Positions 17,412-26,971 of a DNA stretch of 64,000 bases are shown one piece after another; within the stretch, counting starts at the first letter, position 1; the number at the start of each line of letters is the position of its first letter. Both the position numbers and the translations under genes were made by a program. Under the pieces are notes generated by a model. It saw nothing but the letters and a program-made list of their open reading frames with translations. It had not been told where the DNA came from and ran no database searches. This DNA is from Streptomyces sp. NBC_01276 (GTDB lineage: Bacteria; Actinomycetota; Actinomycetes; Streptomycetales; Streptomycetaceae): NCBI RefSeq assembly GCF_041435355.1, contig NZ_CP108442.1, positions 2,666,001-2,730,000 of the forward strand. The letters are read 5' to 3'.

Positions 17412-18821
17412 TCAGGCGGTCGCGGGCTTCCAGTGCTCGGCGAGGTCGCCCCACAGGTAGGCGGTGGTCTCCACGCCCTTGAGGAGGAGGTCGAGCTCGA
17501 CCTTCTCGTTCGGGGAGTGCCAGCCGTCGGACGGCACGGAGATGCCGAGGAAGAGGACGGGGGCGTCCAGCACGTCCTGGAGGTCGGCCGCCGGGCCCGA
17601 ACCGCCCTCGCGGGTGAAGCGGACCCGCTGCCCGAAGGCGCGGCCCATGGAGCGGACGACCGACTGCAGCGCGGGGTGGTCCAGCGGGGTCAGGCAGGGC
17701 CGGGTGGGGGCGCCGAAGACGATCGAGTGCCGGATCCCGGCGGGCACGCGGGCCGCGACCCAGTCCCGGACGGCCGCCTCGACCTCGTACGGGTCCTGCC
17801 CCGAGACGAGGCGGAACGACAGCTTCAGGTGCGCCGAGGCGGGCACGATGGTCTTGCCGCCGGGGCCCTGGTAACCGCCGCCGATGCCGTTGACCTCGGC
17901 GGTCGGGCGGGCCCAGACGCGCTCCAGGGTGGAGTACCCGGCCTCGCCGGCGGCCGCGTGGGACTTGGCCGTACGGAGCCACTCGGCCTCGTCGAAGGGC
18001 AGCTCGGCGATCAGCGCGCGCTCGGTGTCGCCGAGCTCGGCGATGCCGTCGTAGAAGCCCGGGATCGTGACCCGGCCGTCCTCGTCGTGCAGGGCCGCGA
18101 CGAGGCGGGCGGCGGCGGTGGCCGGGTTGGGCACGGCGCCGCCGAAGGCGCCCGAGTGGATGTCCTGGTCGGGGCCGTGGAAGTCGATCTCGCAGTCGGC
18201 GACGCCGCGCATGCCGGTGCAGACGGTGGGGGTGGTCTCGGACCACATGCCGGTGTCGGAGACGATCACGACGTCGGCGGCGAGGCGCTCGGCGCGCTCC
18301 TCGACGAGGGCGCGGAAGTTCGGGGAGCCGGACTCCTCCTCGCCCTCGATCAGCAGCTTGAGGTGCACCGCGGGGGCCGCGGCGCCGGTGGCCGCGAGGT
18401 GGGCGCGCACGCCGAGGGTGTGGAAGAAGACCTGGCCCTTGTCGTCGGCCGCGCCGCGGCCGTACATGCGGCCGTCGCGGACCACCGGCTCGAAGGGCTC
18501 GGTGTGCCAGCCGTCCGCGAGGGCGGCGGGCTGGACGTCGTGGTGGCCGTAGACGAGGACGGTCGGGGCCGCCGGGTCCTCGCTGGGCCACTCCGCGAAG
18601 ACCGCGGGCGCGCCGGGGGTCGGCCAGACCTCGGTGACCGGGAAGCCGGTCCCCTTGAGCTTCGCCGCGAGCCAATCCGCGCTGCGGCGCACGTCGCCCG
18701 CGTGCTCGGGCTGGGCCGAGACGGACGGGATGCGCAGCCACTCGGCGAGGTCGTCGAGGAAGGCCGCGCGGTGGGTGTCGATGTACGTGCGGACGACGCT
18801 GTCCGGCAGGGTTTCGCTCAT
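17412..18821 (-). CDS. M20-family dipeptidase
   Basis: A 469-residue zinc peptidase of the ArgE/DapE/CPG2 group. ATG 18821 has the -10-like TAGGCT (18829-18834) 7 nt upstream and no Shine-Dalgarno sequence, suggesting leaderless mRNA. Metal and catalytic motifs are YGHHDVQP (about residues 94-101), AADDKGQVF and the catalytic-acid segment EGEEESGSPNF. Substrate is probably a dipeptide. It lies just after adnB; the adnB stop codon overlaps the -10 hexamer, so it may have its own promoter inside the adnB end. Confidence 0.92.
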   Translation of the reverse strand: MSETLPDSVVRTYIDTHRAAFLDDLAEWLRIPSVSAQPEHAGDVRRSADWLAAKLKGTGFPVTEVWPTPGAPAVFAEWPSEDPAAPTVLVYGHHDVQPAALADGWHTEPFEPVVRDGRMYGRGAADDKGQVFFHTLGVRAHLAATGAAAPAVHLKLLIEGEEESGSPNFRALVEERAERLAADVVIVSDTGMWSETTPTVCTGMRGVADCEIDFHGPDQDIHSGAFGGAVPNPATAAARLVAALHDEDGRVTIPGFYDGIAELGDTERALIAELPFDEAEWLRTAKSHAAAGEAGYSTLERVWARPTAEVNGIGGGYQGPGGKTIVPASAHLKLSFRLVSGQDPYEVEAAVRDWVAARVPAGIRHSIVFGAPTRPCLTPLDHPALQSVVRSMGRAFGQRVRFTREGGSGPAADLQDVLDAPVLFLGISVPSDGWHSPNEKVELDLLLKGVETTAYLWGDLAEHWKPATA

Positions 18822-18828
18822 GGCCCCG

Positions 18829-18834
18829 AGCCTA
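18829..18834 (-). promoter_or_regulatory. leaderless -10 for the dipeptidase gene
   Basis: TAGGCT on the minus strand, 7 nt before ATG 18821, overlapping the TAG stop of adnB. No convincing -35. Confidence 0.5.
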
Positions 18835-21800
18835 TCCGTCCGCCTGAGCATCACCGTCCGTGCCCGTTTCGCCTTGGAGGATCCGCTCAAGGCGGGCCCG
18901 TCCGGGCAGGTCACGGGGGCGGATGACGCGGCCGCTGCGGACGTGGAGGAAGGCGGCGGAGACCCGGTCGAGGGGGGTCCCGGTGGCTTCCGCCCAGGCG
19001 AGGCGGTACACGGCGAGCTGGAGGGGATCGGCCTGGGTGGTGCGGCCGGTCTTCCAGTCGACCACCTCGTACGAGCCGTCGGGGTTCTTGTACACGGCGT
19101 CGATCCGGCCGCGGATCACCCGGCCGGCGAGGGTGAGCTGGACCGGGGCCTCCATCCGGTACGGCGTCCGCTCGGCGTACTCGCTGCGCTCGAAGGCGGC
19201 CTTGAGGGCGTCGAGGTCGGCCTCGTCGGCGACCTCCTGGTCGGAGCCGGGCAGCTCGGTGGCGGGGTCGAGGAGGTCGAGGAGCGGCAGGGGCAGCTCG
19301 TCGAAGCGGGACTCCACCCAGGCGTGGAAGCGGGTGCCCTGGCGGGCGGCCGGCTGCGGAGGCCTGGGCATGGGGCGGGCGAGATCGCGTACGAAGCCCT
19401 GCTCGTCGGCGGCCAGGCGCATGAGCTGGCTCGCGGAGAGGGCGGAGGGCAACTCGACGTCGCGGACGGCCGCCCGTGCGCGGCGGAGCTCGCCTTCGAG
19501 GGCGTCGAGATCGCGGTCCCAGGAGGCGATGGCGCGGGCCTCTTCCGGGGTCGGGGGCGGGGCGGCGGAGCCGTTGCGGGCGCCGGTGGCGGAGGAGCCA
19601 CCGGGCAGGCGGGGGCCGGGCAGCCGTGCGGGGCCGCTGCCGCGGGGGGCTTCGGTGGGGTGCGCGGTCTCCCCGGCCCAGAGGTCGTCGGGCCCGCCGG
19701 GCTCCACCGCCGGGGCGTCACCGGCCGAGGGCTCGGCAGCCGGGGCGTCACCGGCTCGGGGCTCCGCCGCCCAGGCGTCGTCGGCCCAGGGCTCCATCGC
19801 CCAGGGGTCGTCGGCCGAGGGCTCGGAGGCCCAGCCGTCACCAGCCCGGGGCGCCACCGCCCGGGGGTCACCGGCCCAGGGCTCGACCGCCGGGGCGTCG
19901 TCGGCCCGGGGCTCCGCCGCCCAGGCGTCGTCGGCCCGGGGCTCGGACGGCCAGGCGTCGTCGGCCCCGGTGCCCCCCGGCCGGGGGGCGTCGGTGTCGG
20001 CGGGGCCGGGCGGAAGGGGGACGTCCCCCACCCCGCCGGGGCCGTCGCCACGGCCCGCCGCAGCGGGGCCGGGCGCGGTGGAGCCGCCCGGTGGGGCCTC
20101 GCCGGGCCAGGGTGCGTCGTACCAGGCGTCGTCGGGCGCGGACCCGGCGCCGCCCGCGGTGGGTTCCCCGCCGTGGGCGGCCGGGGCCCGGCCCGGCCGC
20201 GCGGTGGTCCCGCCAGGCCGGGCCTGTCGGGGCCCGGAGGGGGACCCGGCACCGGAGGAGTCCGGCCAGGAGCCGCCGTCGTCGGACGGGTCCGGCCACG
20301 GCTCCGTGTCGTACGACGGGTCCTCGCAGTCCGGGGGCCACAGGTACGGGTCCTCGGAGGGCGGGGGGCCGGCGGCGAGGTGGGACTCGACCAGGGCCGC
20401 CGCCCGGCGGCGCAGGGTCAGGGAGGCGGGGTCCAGGGGCAGGGGCCAGGAGTGGTCGGGGGCCCCGGCGGAGGCCAGGGCGGGGTTCTCCGCGTCGGCG
20501 TCGGGCTCCGGCGCCCAGGCCTCGATCTCCCCGGATCCGGCCTCGCAGTGCGCGCGCAGGGCGTCCAGGAACGCCGAGGGGCCGCGGCGGCGCTTCTGCG
20601 TCGGGCCCCACCAGTGGCCGGAGGCCAGCAGCAGGGAGCGCGGCCGGGTGAAGGTGACGTACCCGAGGCGGAGTTCCTCGGTCTGCTTGTGGGTCTTGAG
20701 GGCGGCCTTGAAGGACTTCAGGCCCGCCGAGGTCCACTCCGGGTCGGCGGGAAGGGTGGGGGCGTCGCCGCGCAGGCCGTACGGGAGGACCTTCGCGTAC
20801 GAGGTCCAGGCCTCCGGCGGCTTCTCCTTCGGGAAGGAGCCGGCGCACAGGTCGGGGACGACGACCACGTCCCACTCCAGCCCCTTGGACTTGTGGGCGG
20901 TCAGGACCTTGACGGTGTTCTCCCCGCCCGGCAGGGCGTGGTCCAGGCCCTTCTCGTACTGGGCGGCGGTGCGCAGGAAGCCCAGGAAGGCGAGGAGGGT
21001 CGCCTCTCCGTCGAGCGCGGCGAAGCCGGCCGCGACGTCCATGAAGTTCGACAGGGTCTCGCGGCGGCGGGCGGCCAGCGCGTGCGGGGACGCGGAGAGT
21101 TCGACCTCCAGGCCGGTGGTGGCCAGCACCCGGTGCAGTACGTCCATCAGCGGATCGGCGAGCGAACGCCGCAGGTCGCGCAGCTCCTGCGCGAGGTGCG
21201 CGAAGCGCACCCGGGCGGCGGCGGAGAAGGGCAGGTCGTCGGGGGCGGCCTGGCCGGCGCCGTCGAGGAAGGTCTCCAGCGCGTCGGCCAGCGAGACGAT
21301 CTCCGCCGGGTCCACGCCCTCGACCGCCGCCGCGAGCCTCCCGTCGGGGCCGTCGTCCGCGGCGGCGCGGGCCACCAGCTGCCGGGCCCGGCGGCCGAGC
21401 AGGGCCAGGTCCCGGGCGCCGATGCGCCAGCGCGGGCCGATGAGGAGCCGGACGAGGGCGGCGTTGGCCCCCGGGTCCTGGAGCACCTCGCACACCGAGA
21501 CCAGGTCGGCGACCTCGGGGAGGTGGAGGAGGCCGGACAGGCCCACGACCTCCACCGGCACGTCACGGGCCACCAGCACGGCCTGGATCTGCGCGAAGTC
21601 CGCGGCGGAACGGCACAGCACCGCGATCTCGCCCGGTTCGGTCCCCGTCCGCACCAGGTGGGCGACGGAGTCCGCGAGCCACTCCAGCTCCTCGGCGTGG
21701 GTCTCCAGCAGGGCGCAGCGCACCACGCCGTCGCGTTCGGCGCCCGGGGCGGGACGCAGCGCCTCGACCCCTTCGTGCAGGGCGCGCAGCGGGGCGGCGA

Positions 21801-22887
21801 GGCCGTTGGCCAGGTCGAGGAGGCGGCCGCCGCTGCGCCGGTTCTCGCTGAGGGAGAGCCGGGTGGCGGGGCGCCCGTCGGCGTGCGGGAAGTGGGCGGG
21901 GAAGTCGTCGAGGTTGGCCACGGAGGCGCCGCGCCAGCCGTAGATGGCCTGGCAGGGGTCGCCGACGGCGGTCACCGCGTGCCCGGTGCCCCCGCCGAAG
22001 AGCCCGGAGAGCAGCAGTCGCTGGGCGACGGAGGTGTCCTGGTACTCGTCGAGGAGGACCACGCGGAACTCCTCGCGCAGCAGGGTGCCGACCTCGGGGC
22101 GGGTGGTGGCGAGCCGGGCGGAGAGGGCTATCTGGTCGCCGAAGTCGAAGAGGTCGCGGGAGCGTTTGGCCGTGCGGTAGCGGGCGACCAGTTCGAGCAG
22201 CTCCAGGCGGCCGCGGACGGCCTCGGGGACCTTGCGCAGGTCCTCGTTGGTCAGTCTGACGTCGGCGAGGGAGTCGAGCAGTTCCGTGTCGTACGCGCGC
22301 AGCCCGTCCGGCTCGACGAGGTGCTCGGAGAGTTCCCCGTCGAGCGCGAGGAGGTCGCTGACCAGGTCGGGGACGGATTTGGTGAGGGAGGGGTAGGGGC
22401 CGGGGGCTTCGCGGATCACCTTCGCGGCGAGCTGGAAGCGGGTGGCGTCGGCGAGGAGGCGGGCGCTGGGCTCCAGTCCGATGCGCAGGCCGTGGTCCTT
22501 CAGGAGCTGGCCGGCGAAGGCGTGGTACGTGGAGATCCGCGGCTCGCCGCCGGCCGCTTCGGATTCGGCCGGGGAGGGGTCGGGGTCGGTGACGCCGGCC
22601 CGGGCGAGGGCCTTGCGCACGCGTTCGGCGAGCTCGCCGGCGGCCTTGTTGGTGAAGGTGAGGCCGAGGACCTGCTCGGGGGCGACCGCTCCGGTGCCGA
22701 CGAGCCAGACCACGCGGGCGGCCATGACGGTGGTCTTGCCGGAGCCGGCCCCGGCGACGATCACCTGGGGGGCGGGCGGGGCGGTGACGCAGGCCAGCTG
22801 TTCGGGCGTGAAGGGGATCCCGAGGAGCTCCTTGAGCTGCTCGGGGTCGGTGAGTGCGGGCGCGCGCCCGGACTCGTACGCGGTCAC
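18832..22887 (-). CDS. adnB: DNA helicase-nuclease AdnB (UvrD-like motor, RecB-like nuclease)
   Basis: About 1351 residues. GTG 22887 is preferred over 22896: a GAGGTGA element overlaps the first GTG and leaves 5 nt before the second. The motor has AGAGSGKTTV (about 45-54), TFTNKAAGEL, DEYQDTSVAQR, GDPCQAIYGWRGA and VLTAHKSKGLEWDVV. The C-terminal nuclease (about 1180-1330) has the D/D/K pattern GRIDAVY and EVVDWKTGR and the QLAVYRLA motif. Between them is a long disordered linker with a nine-copy 10-residue repeat (about 974-1063). With AdnA it forms the actinobacterial end-resection machine for double-strand breaks. One motif-VI-like segment reads VTFTRPRSLL. Confidence 0.93.
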   Translation of the reverse strand: MTAYESGRAPALTDPEQLKELLGIPFTPEQLACVTAPPAPQVIVAGAGSGKTTVMAARVVWLVGTGAVAPEQVLGLTFTNKAAGELAERVRKALARAGVTDPDPSPAESEAAGGEPRISTYHAFAGQLLKDHGLRIGLEPSARLLADATRFQLAAKVIREAPGPYPSLTKSVPDLVSDLLALDGELSEHLVEPDGLRAYDTELLDSLADVRLTNEDLRKVPEAVRGRLELLELVARYRTAKRSRDLFDFGDQIALSARLATTRPEVGTLLREEFRVVLLDEYQDTSVAQRLLLSGLFGGGTGHAVTAVGDPCQAIYGWRGASVANLDDFPAHFPHADGRPATRLSLSENRRSGGRLLDLANGLAAPLRALHEGVEALRPAPGAERDGVVRCALLETHAEELEWLADSVAHLVRTGTEPGEIAVLCRSAADFAQIQAVLVARDVPVEVVGLSGLLHLPEVADLVSVCEVLQDPGANAALVRLLIGPRWRIGARDLALLGRRARQLVARAAADDGPDGRLAAAVEGVDPAEIVSLADALETFLDGAGQAAPDDLPFSAAARVRFAHLAQELRDLRRSLADPLMDVLHRVLATTGLEVELSASPHALAARRRETLSNFMDVAAGFAALDGEATLLAFLGFLRTAAQYEKGLDHALPGGENTVKVLTAHKSKGLEWDVVVVPDLCAGSFPKEKPPEAWTSYAKVLPYGLRGDAPTLPADPEWTSAGLKSFKAALKTHKQTEELRLGYVTFTRPRSLLLASGHWWGPTQKRRRGPSAFLDALRAHCEAGSGEIEAWAPEPDADAENPALASAGAPDHSWPLPLDPASLTLRRRAAALVESHLAAGPPPSEDPYLWPPDCEDPSYDTEPWPDPSDDGGSWPDSSGAGSPSGPRQARPGGTTARPGRAPAAHGGEPTAGGAGSAPDDAWYDAPWPGEAPPGGSTAPGPAAAGRGDGPGGVGDVPLPPGPADTDAPRPGGTGADDAWPSEPRADDAWAAEPRADDAPAVEPWAGDPRAVAPRAGDGWASEPSADDPWAMEPWADDAWAAEPRAGDAPAAEPSAGDAPAVEPGGPDDLWAGETAHPTEAPRGSGPARLPGPRLPGGSSATGARNGSAAPPPTPEEARAIASWDRDLDALEGELRRARAAVRDVELPSALSASQLMRLAADEQGFVRDLARPMPRPPQPAARQGTRFHAWVESRFDELPLPLLDLLDPATELPGSDQEVADEADLDALKAAFERSEYAERTPYRMEAPVQLTLAGRVIRGRIDAVYKNPDGSYEVVDWKTGRTTQADPLQLAVYRLAWAEATGTPLDRVSAAFLHVRSGRVIRPRDLPGRARLERILQGETGTDGDAQADG
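19698..19967. repeat. 30-bp tandem repeats inside adnB
   Basis: About nine degenerate 30-bp units encoding a 10-residue motif of the form A-D/G-D-A-W/P-A-x-E-P-R/W/S (for example ADDAWAAEPR, ADDAPAVEPW) in the linker between helicase and nuclease domains. Confidence 0.85.
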
Positions 22888-22939
22888 GGCGGTCACCTCG
22901 AAAGGCTAGCCGCCGGCACCGACATCGCGGTCCGGCGTC

Positions 22940-25900
22940 TCATTCGACGGTCTGCCGGCCCTCGGGACGGGCACTGCACGCGCTGCGGAAGGAGCAGCGT
23001 TTGCAGTGTTCGCCGGTGGCCGGGGCGAAGCGTTCGTCCAGGACCCGGCCGGCGGCGGTGGCGAGCAGGTCGCCGACCCAGGCGCCGGACGGGCCGCCGT
23101 CGAGGGGCTGCTGTGCCTGGACCTTCGGGACCTCGTCGCCGCCCTCCTTCTTCGCGGCGCCCTGGCGCAGCTGCACGAGCTCGGCCCCGCCGGTTGCGGG
23201 GCGCAGGCCGTCGAAGACCTCGTCGACGGCGCCCTCGCGGACGGCGAGCTGGTAGACGGCGAGCTGGGGGTGGCGGGCGACCTCGTCCCTGGTGGGCGCG
23301 CCCTTGCCGGTCTTGAAGTCGACGACGTAGGCGCGGCCCTGCGGGTCGGCCTCGACGCGGTCCATGGAGCCGCGGATGCGGACGGCGTACTCGCCGGCGT
23401 CGAGGGTGACGTCGAAGTCGTGCTCGGTGGCCACGGGGGCACGGCCGGCGCGGTCGGTGGTGTGCCAGCGCAGGAAGCGTTCCAGGGCGGCGCGGGCGTT
23501 GTCCTTCTCCTGACGGGACTTCCAGGGGGCGTCGAAGGCGAGGGCGTCCCAGACGGAGTCGAGGCGTTCCATCAGGACGGCGAGGTCGGCGGGGGTGCGG
23601 CCGGAGGCGACCTCGTCGGCGAGGACGTGGACGACGTTGCCGAAGCCCTGGGCGGCGGTGGAGGGGGCGTCGGCCTTGACCTCTCGGCCCAGGAACCACT
23701 GGAGGGAGCAGGTGTTGGCGAGCTGGTCCAGGGCGCTGCCGGAGAGGGCCACGGGACGGTCGCGGTCGCGCAGGGGGACGGTGGAGGCGGTGGGCTCGTA
23801 CAGGCCCCACCAGCGCTGGGGGTGCGCGGCGGGCACCAGGGGGCGGTCCTCGTCGTCGGTGAGCGCGGCGAGGCGGGCGAGACGTCGGGCTGCGGCGTCG
23901 CGCAGGGCGGGCGAGGCGTCGGGGTCGACGGTGGTGGCGCGCAGTTCGGCGACGAGGGCCGGGACGGCGAGGGGGCGGCGGGGACGGCCGGTGACGTCCT
24001 TGGGGGTGACGCCGAGTTCGGTGAGGAAGCGGGAGGGCTGGTCGCCGTCCTCGGCCGGGGCCTTGACGGCGGTGACGACGAGGCGGTGGCGGGCGCGGGT
24101 GGCGGCGACGTAGAACAGCCGGCGCTCCTCGGCGAGGAGGGCGCCGGGGGTGAGGGGCTCGGCGAGGCCGTCGTGTCCGATGCGGTCGGCTTCCAGGAGG
24201 GAGCCGCGGCGGCGCAGGTCCGGCCAGAGGCCCTCCTGTACGCCGGCGACCACGACGAGGCCCCACTCCAGGCCCTTGGAGCGGTGTGCGGTCATCAGGC
24301 GTACGGCGTCGGTGCGGACGGCCCGGGTGGTGAGGGTGTCGGCGGCGATGTCCTCGGCTTCGAGCTGTTCGAGGAAGTTGAGGGCGCCGCGGCCGCCGGT
24401 GCGTTCCTCGGCGCGGGCGGCGTTGTCGAAGAGGGCGCAGACGGCGTCGAGGTCGCGGTCGGCGTTGCGGCCGGAGGTGCCGCCGCGGCGGGCGCGGCGC
24501 TCCAGGCGCTGCGGCCAGGGGGTGCCGTCCCACAGGGTCCAGAGGGCCTCTTCGGCGGTGCCGCCGCCCTGGAGGAGCTCGCGGGCCTTGCGCAGGAGCA
24601 GGCCGAGGCGCTGCGCTCCGCGGGCGTACGCGGGGTCGTGCGCGGTGAGCCGTTCGGGCTCGGCGAGGGCGCGGGCCAGCAGGACGTCGGAGGGTGCGGG
24701 GACGGTGAACCCGGCGGCCCGCTCCTCGTCGCGCAGGGCCCGGCCGAGGCGGCGCAGGTCGGCGGCGTCCATCCCGCCGAGCGGGGAGGAGAGCAGCTCG
24801 ATGGCGGCCTCGACCCCGACCCACCCGTCGCCTCCGGCGGTTTCGGGGGCTCCGGGGCCGGCGTCGGGCCCCGCGGCGTCGGCGTCCGGTGCCCCGCCGG
24901 GGCCGGGCAGGCCCGGACCGCCCGGGGAGTCCTGCACCGCCCGCGGCTCCTCCGCGGAGGCGGCCGCCGCGTGGGCGGCGGCGTCGGCCGCAGGAGCGGC
25001 GTCGGCCGGGTCGGCGTCGGCCGCGGCCGTCCCGGGGACGAGGTCCGCCGAGGGCGCGGCCGTGACCGTGGGGGCGCCGGCTCTGGTGCGAGGGGCCGGG
25101 ACCCCGGCCGGAGAGGCGTCCGACCCTCCAGCCCCTGAAGCGCCTTCCGCGGGCGCCGTGCCGTCCGGGCCCGCCCCCGACGGTGCCGTCCCGGTCACGC
25201 CGTGGGCCGGTCCCGTGTGCTCGACGGTCCCGGCGGTCCCGGTCGTCCCGGCGGTCTCGGCCGTCTCGGCGGTCCCGGCCGTCTCGGCGGTCCCGGCCGT
25301 CCCAGCGGTCTCGGCCATCTCGGCGACCCCGGCCGTGGGAGTCAGCCCGGCCGTGGGGGTCAGCGGGGCGTCCGTGCCCGGCGGTGGGGTCTGGGACGCC
25401 GTTGCCGTGATGCGCAGGGCCGTCAGGAGGGGGGCGACGGCCGGCTCGTGGCGGAGGGGGGTCGCCGAGGCGTCCGTCTCCGCGGGAACGCCCGCCGCGA
25501 TCAGGGCACGGCGCATCGCCGGGAGGGTGCGGCCGCCGGAGCGGACCAGGACGGCCATGTCCCGCCAGGGCACGCCGTCCTCCAGGTGGGCCCGGCGCAG
25601 GATGTCGGCGATGTTGTCGAGCTCGGAGCCGGCCGTCGGGTACGTGTACACCTCCACGCGGCCGCCCTCCCGTACCGGCTCCAGCGCCCGGTGGGCCCGT
25701 ACCGCGGCGGCGGGCAGGCGCGGGACGGCCATGCGGGTGGTGAGCAGCCGGGTGGCGGCCAGCAGGGCGGAACCGGAGCGGCGGCCGACGGTCAGCGCGC
25801 GCACGGCCGCGCCCGGGAAGGAGGTCTCGAAGCCGAGGATGTTGTTGAGGTCGGCGCCCCGGAAGGCGTAGATCGACTGGTCGGGGTCGCCGAAGGCGAC

Positions 25901-26734
25901 CAGGGTCCCGCCCGGACCGTTCAGGGCGCGCAGCAGCCGCAGCTGGGAGGCGTCCGTGTCCTGGTACTCGTCCACGAGGATCACGTCGTAGGCGGAGGAC
26001 AGCGCCGGGGTGGTCTCGGCCAGCAGGACGGCCCGGTGGAGGAGCTCCGCGTAGTCCAGCGCCCCCTGGAGGTCGAGCACGTCGAGGTACTCGGAGAGGA
26101 AGGCCGCGGCCGCCTTCCAGTCCGGGCGGCCGATCCGCTCGGCGAAGGCGGCCAGGGCGCGGGGGCCGAGGCCCAGCTCGCGGGCGCGGGCCAGGACGGC
26201 GCGCACCTCGTCGGCGAACCCGCGCGTGGTCAGCGCGGCCCGCAGGTCGTCGGGCCAGCGGATGGAGCGGAGCCGGCGCTGGCCCTCCAGCAGGGTGCGG
26301 ACCATCACGTCCTGCTCCGGGCCGGAGAGCAGCCGCAGCGGGTCGGCGAACAGTTCGTGGTCCTGGTGGGCGCGGACCAGTCCGTAGCAGAAGGAGTGGA
26401 AGGTGGTGGCCTGCGGGGCGCGGGCGCCGCCGAGCCGCAGGGCCGCGCGGTCGCGGAGTTCCACGGCGGCCTTGCGGCTGAAGGTCAGGATGAGGATGCG
26501 GGCGGGGTCGACCCCCGCCTCGACCCGGGCGGCGGCCGCCTCGATCAGGGTGGTGGTCTTTCCGGTGCCCGGTCCGGCCAGGACCAGAAGGGGGCCGCGG
26601 GTGTGATCAACCACCGCGCGCTGCGCTGCGTCCAGGACAGGGGGAGCCACCTGTCCCGGCCCGGTGCGCACCAGCCGGTACGCGTCAGGGGTCCGCGTAC
26701 GCCGCTCTGAGCGGTCGGAAGGAGAGGTGATCAC
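22940..26734 (-). CDS. adnA: DNA helicase-nuclease AdnA (UvrD-like motor, Fe-S RecB-like nuclease)
   Basis: 1264 residues, start GTG 26734 (no clear ribosome site). Motor motifs: LAGPGTGKTTTLIEAA (about 52-67), LTFSRKAAVEL, DEYQDTDASQLRLL, FGDPDQSIYAFRGA, MTAHRSKGLEWGLVV and AATRARHRL. The nuclease has GSMDRVEADPQG, AYVVDFKTGK and HPQLAVYQLA. Four cysteines flank it: one near 1007 (NTCSLQW) and three near 1245 (HCKRCSFRSAC), as in AddB-type 4Fe-4S nucleases. A roughly 230-residue disordered insert (about 430-660), with Ala-Glu-Thr-Ala-Gly repeats, interrupts the helicase part. It lies 52 bp upstream of adnB, in the order adnA-adnB. Confidence 0.93.
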   Translation of the reverse strand: MITSPSDRSERRTRTPDAYRLVRTGPGQVAPPVLDAAQRAVVDHTRGPLLVLAGPGTGKTTTLIEAAAARVEAGVDPARILILTFSRKAAVELRDRAALRLGGARAPQATTFHSFCYGLVRAHQDHELFADPLRLLSGPEQDVMVRTLLEGQRRLRSIRWPDDLRAALTTRGFADEVRAVLARARELGLGPRALAAFAERIGRPDWKAAAAFLSEYLDVLDLQGALDYAELLHRAVLLAETTPALSSAYDVILVDEYQDTDASQLRLLRALNGPGGTLVAFGDPDQSIYAFRGADLNNILGFETSFPGAAVRALTVGRRSGSALLAATRLLTTRMAVPRLPAAAVRAHRALEPVREGGRVEVYTYPTAGSELDNIADILRRAHLEDGVPWRDMAVLVRSGGRTLPAMRRALIAAGVPAETDASATPLRHEPAVAPLLTALRITATASQTPPPGTDAPLTPTAGLTPTAGVAEMAETAGTAGTAETAGTAETAETAGTTGTAGTVEHTGPAHGVTGTAPSGAGPDGTAPAEGASGAGGSDASPAGVPAPRTRAGAPTVTAAPSADLVPGTAAADADPADAAPAADAAAHAAAASAEEPRAVQDSPGGPGLPGPGGAPDADAAGPDAGPGAPETAGGDGWVGVEAAIELLSSPLGGMDAADLRRLGRALRDEERAAGFTVPAPSDVLLARALAEPERLTAHDPAYARGAQRLGLLLRKARELLQGGGTAEEALWTLWDGTPWPQRLERRARRGGTSGRNADRDLDAVCALFDNAARAEERTGGRGALNFLEQLEAEDIAADTLTTRAVRTDAVRLMTAHRSKGLEWGLVVVAGVQEGLWPDLRRRGSLLEADRIGHDGLAEPLTPGALLAEERRLFYVAATRARHRLVVTAVKAPAEDGDQPSRFLTELGVTPKDVTGRPRRPLAVPALVAELRATTVDPDASPALRDAAARRLARLAALTDDEDRPLVPAAHPQRWWGLYEPTASTVPLRDRDRPVALSGSALDQLANTCSLQWFLGREVKADAPSTAAQGFGNVVHVLADEVASGRTPADLAVLMERLDSVWDALAFDAPWKSRQEKDNARAALERFLRWHTTDRAGRAPVATEHDFDVTLDAGEYAVRIRGSMDRVEADPQGRAYVVDFKTGKGAPTRDEVARHPQLAVYQLAVREGAVDEVFDGLRPATGGAELVQLRQGAAKKEGGDEVPKVQAQQPLDGGPSGAWVGDLLATAAGRVLDERFAPATGEHCKRCSFRSACSARPEGRQTVE
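25237..25340. repeat. 9/18-bp repeats inside adnA
   Basis: Degenerate repeats of ggtcccggc and ggtctcggc type that encode the low-complexity TAGTAETAGTAETAET segment (about residues 465-499). Confidence 0.75.
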
Positions 26735-26971
26735 GTGGGGTGCCGGTCCTGGTGGGTCTGCGGTCGCCGCGGTTGCCGCGCTGGCGGTGTCGGGGTCGGT
26801 GCGGGCGGCGGCCGTGGTGGCCGTCGCGCGCGCCGAAGAGGCAACGCTACGCCAACCGCGTCGGCCGCCGCAGTCCGTCCCGGCGGGGCGGGACGTCGCC
26901 CCGGAGGCCTTCCGGGTCGTCCCCCGTACGCGCCTTCGAGCCCGTGCCGGTGTCCGGCATGGCCGAAGCTG

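Noticed and set aside
19698..19967. CRISPR-like repeats at 30-bp spacing
   Set aside because: The units are contiguous, in frame with AdnB and have no spacer sequences.
18634..23316. A 1560-codon ORF antisense to adnB
   Set aside because: It has no domain, is Gly/Val/Arg-rich, and is a mirror of high-GC codon bias; adnB has clear helicase and nuclease motifs.
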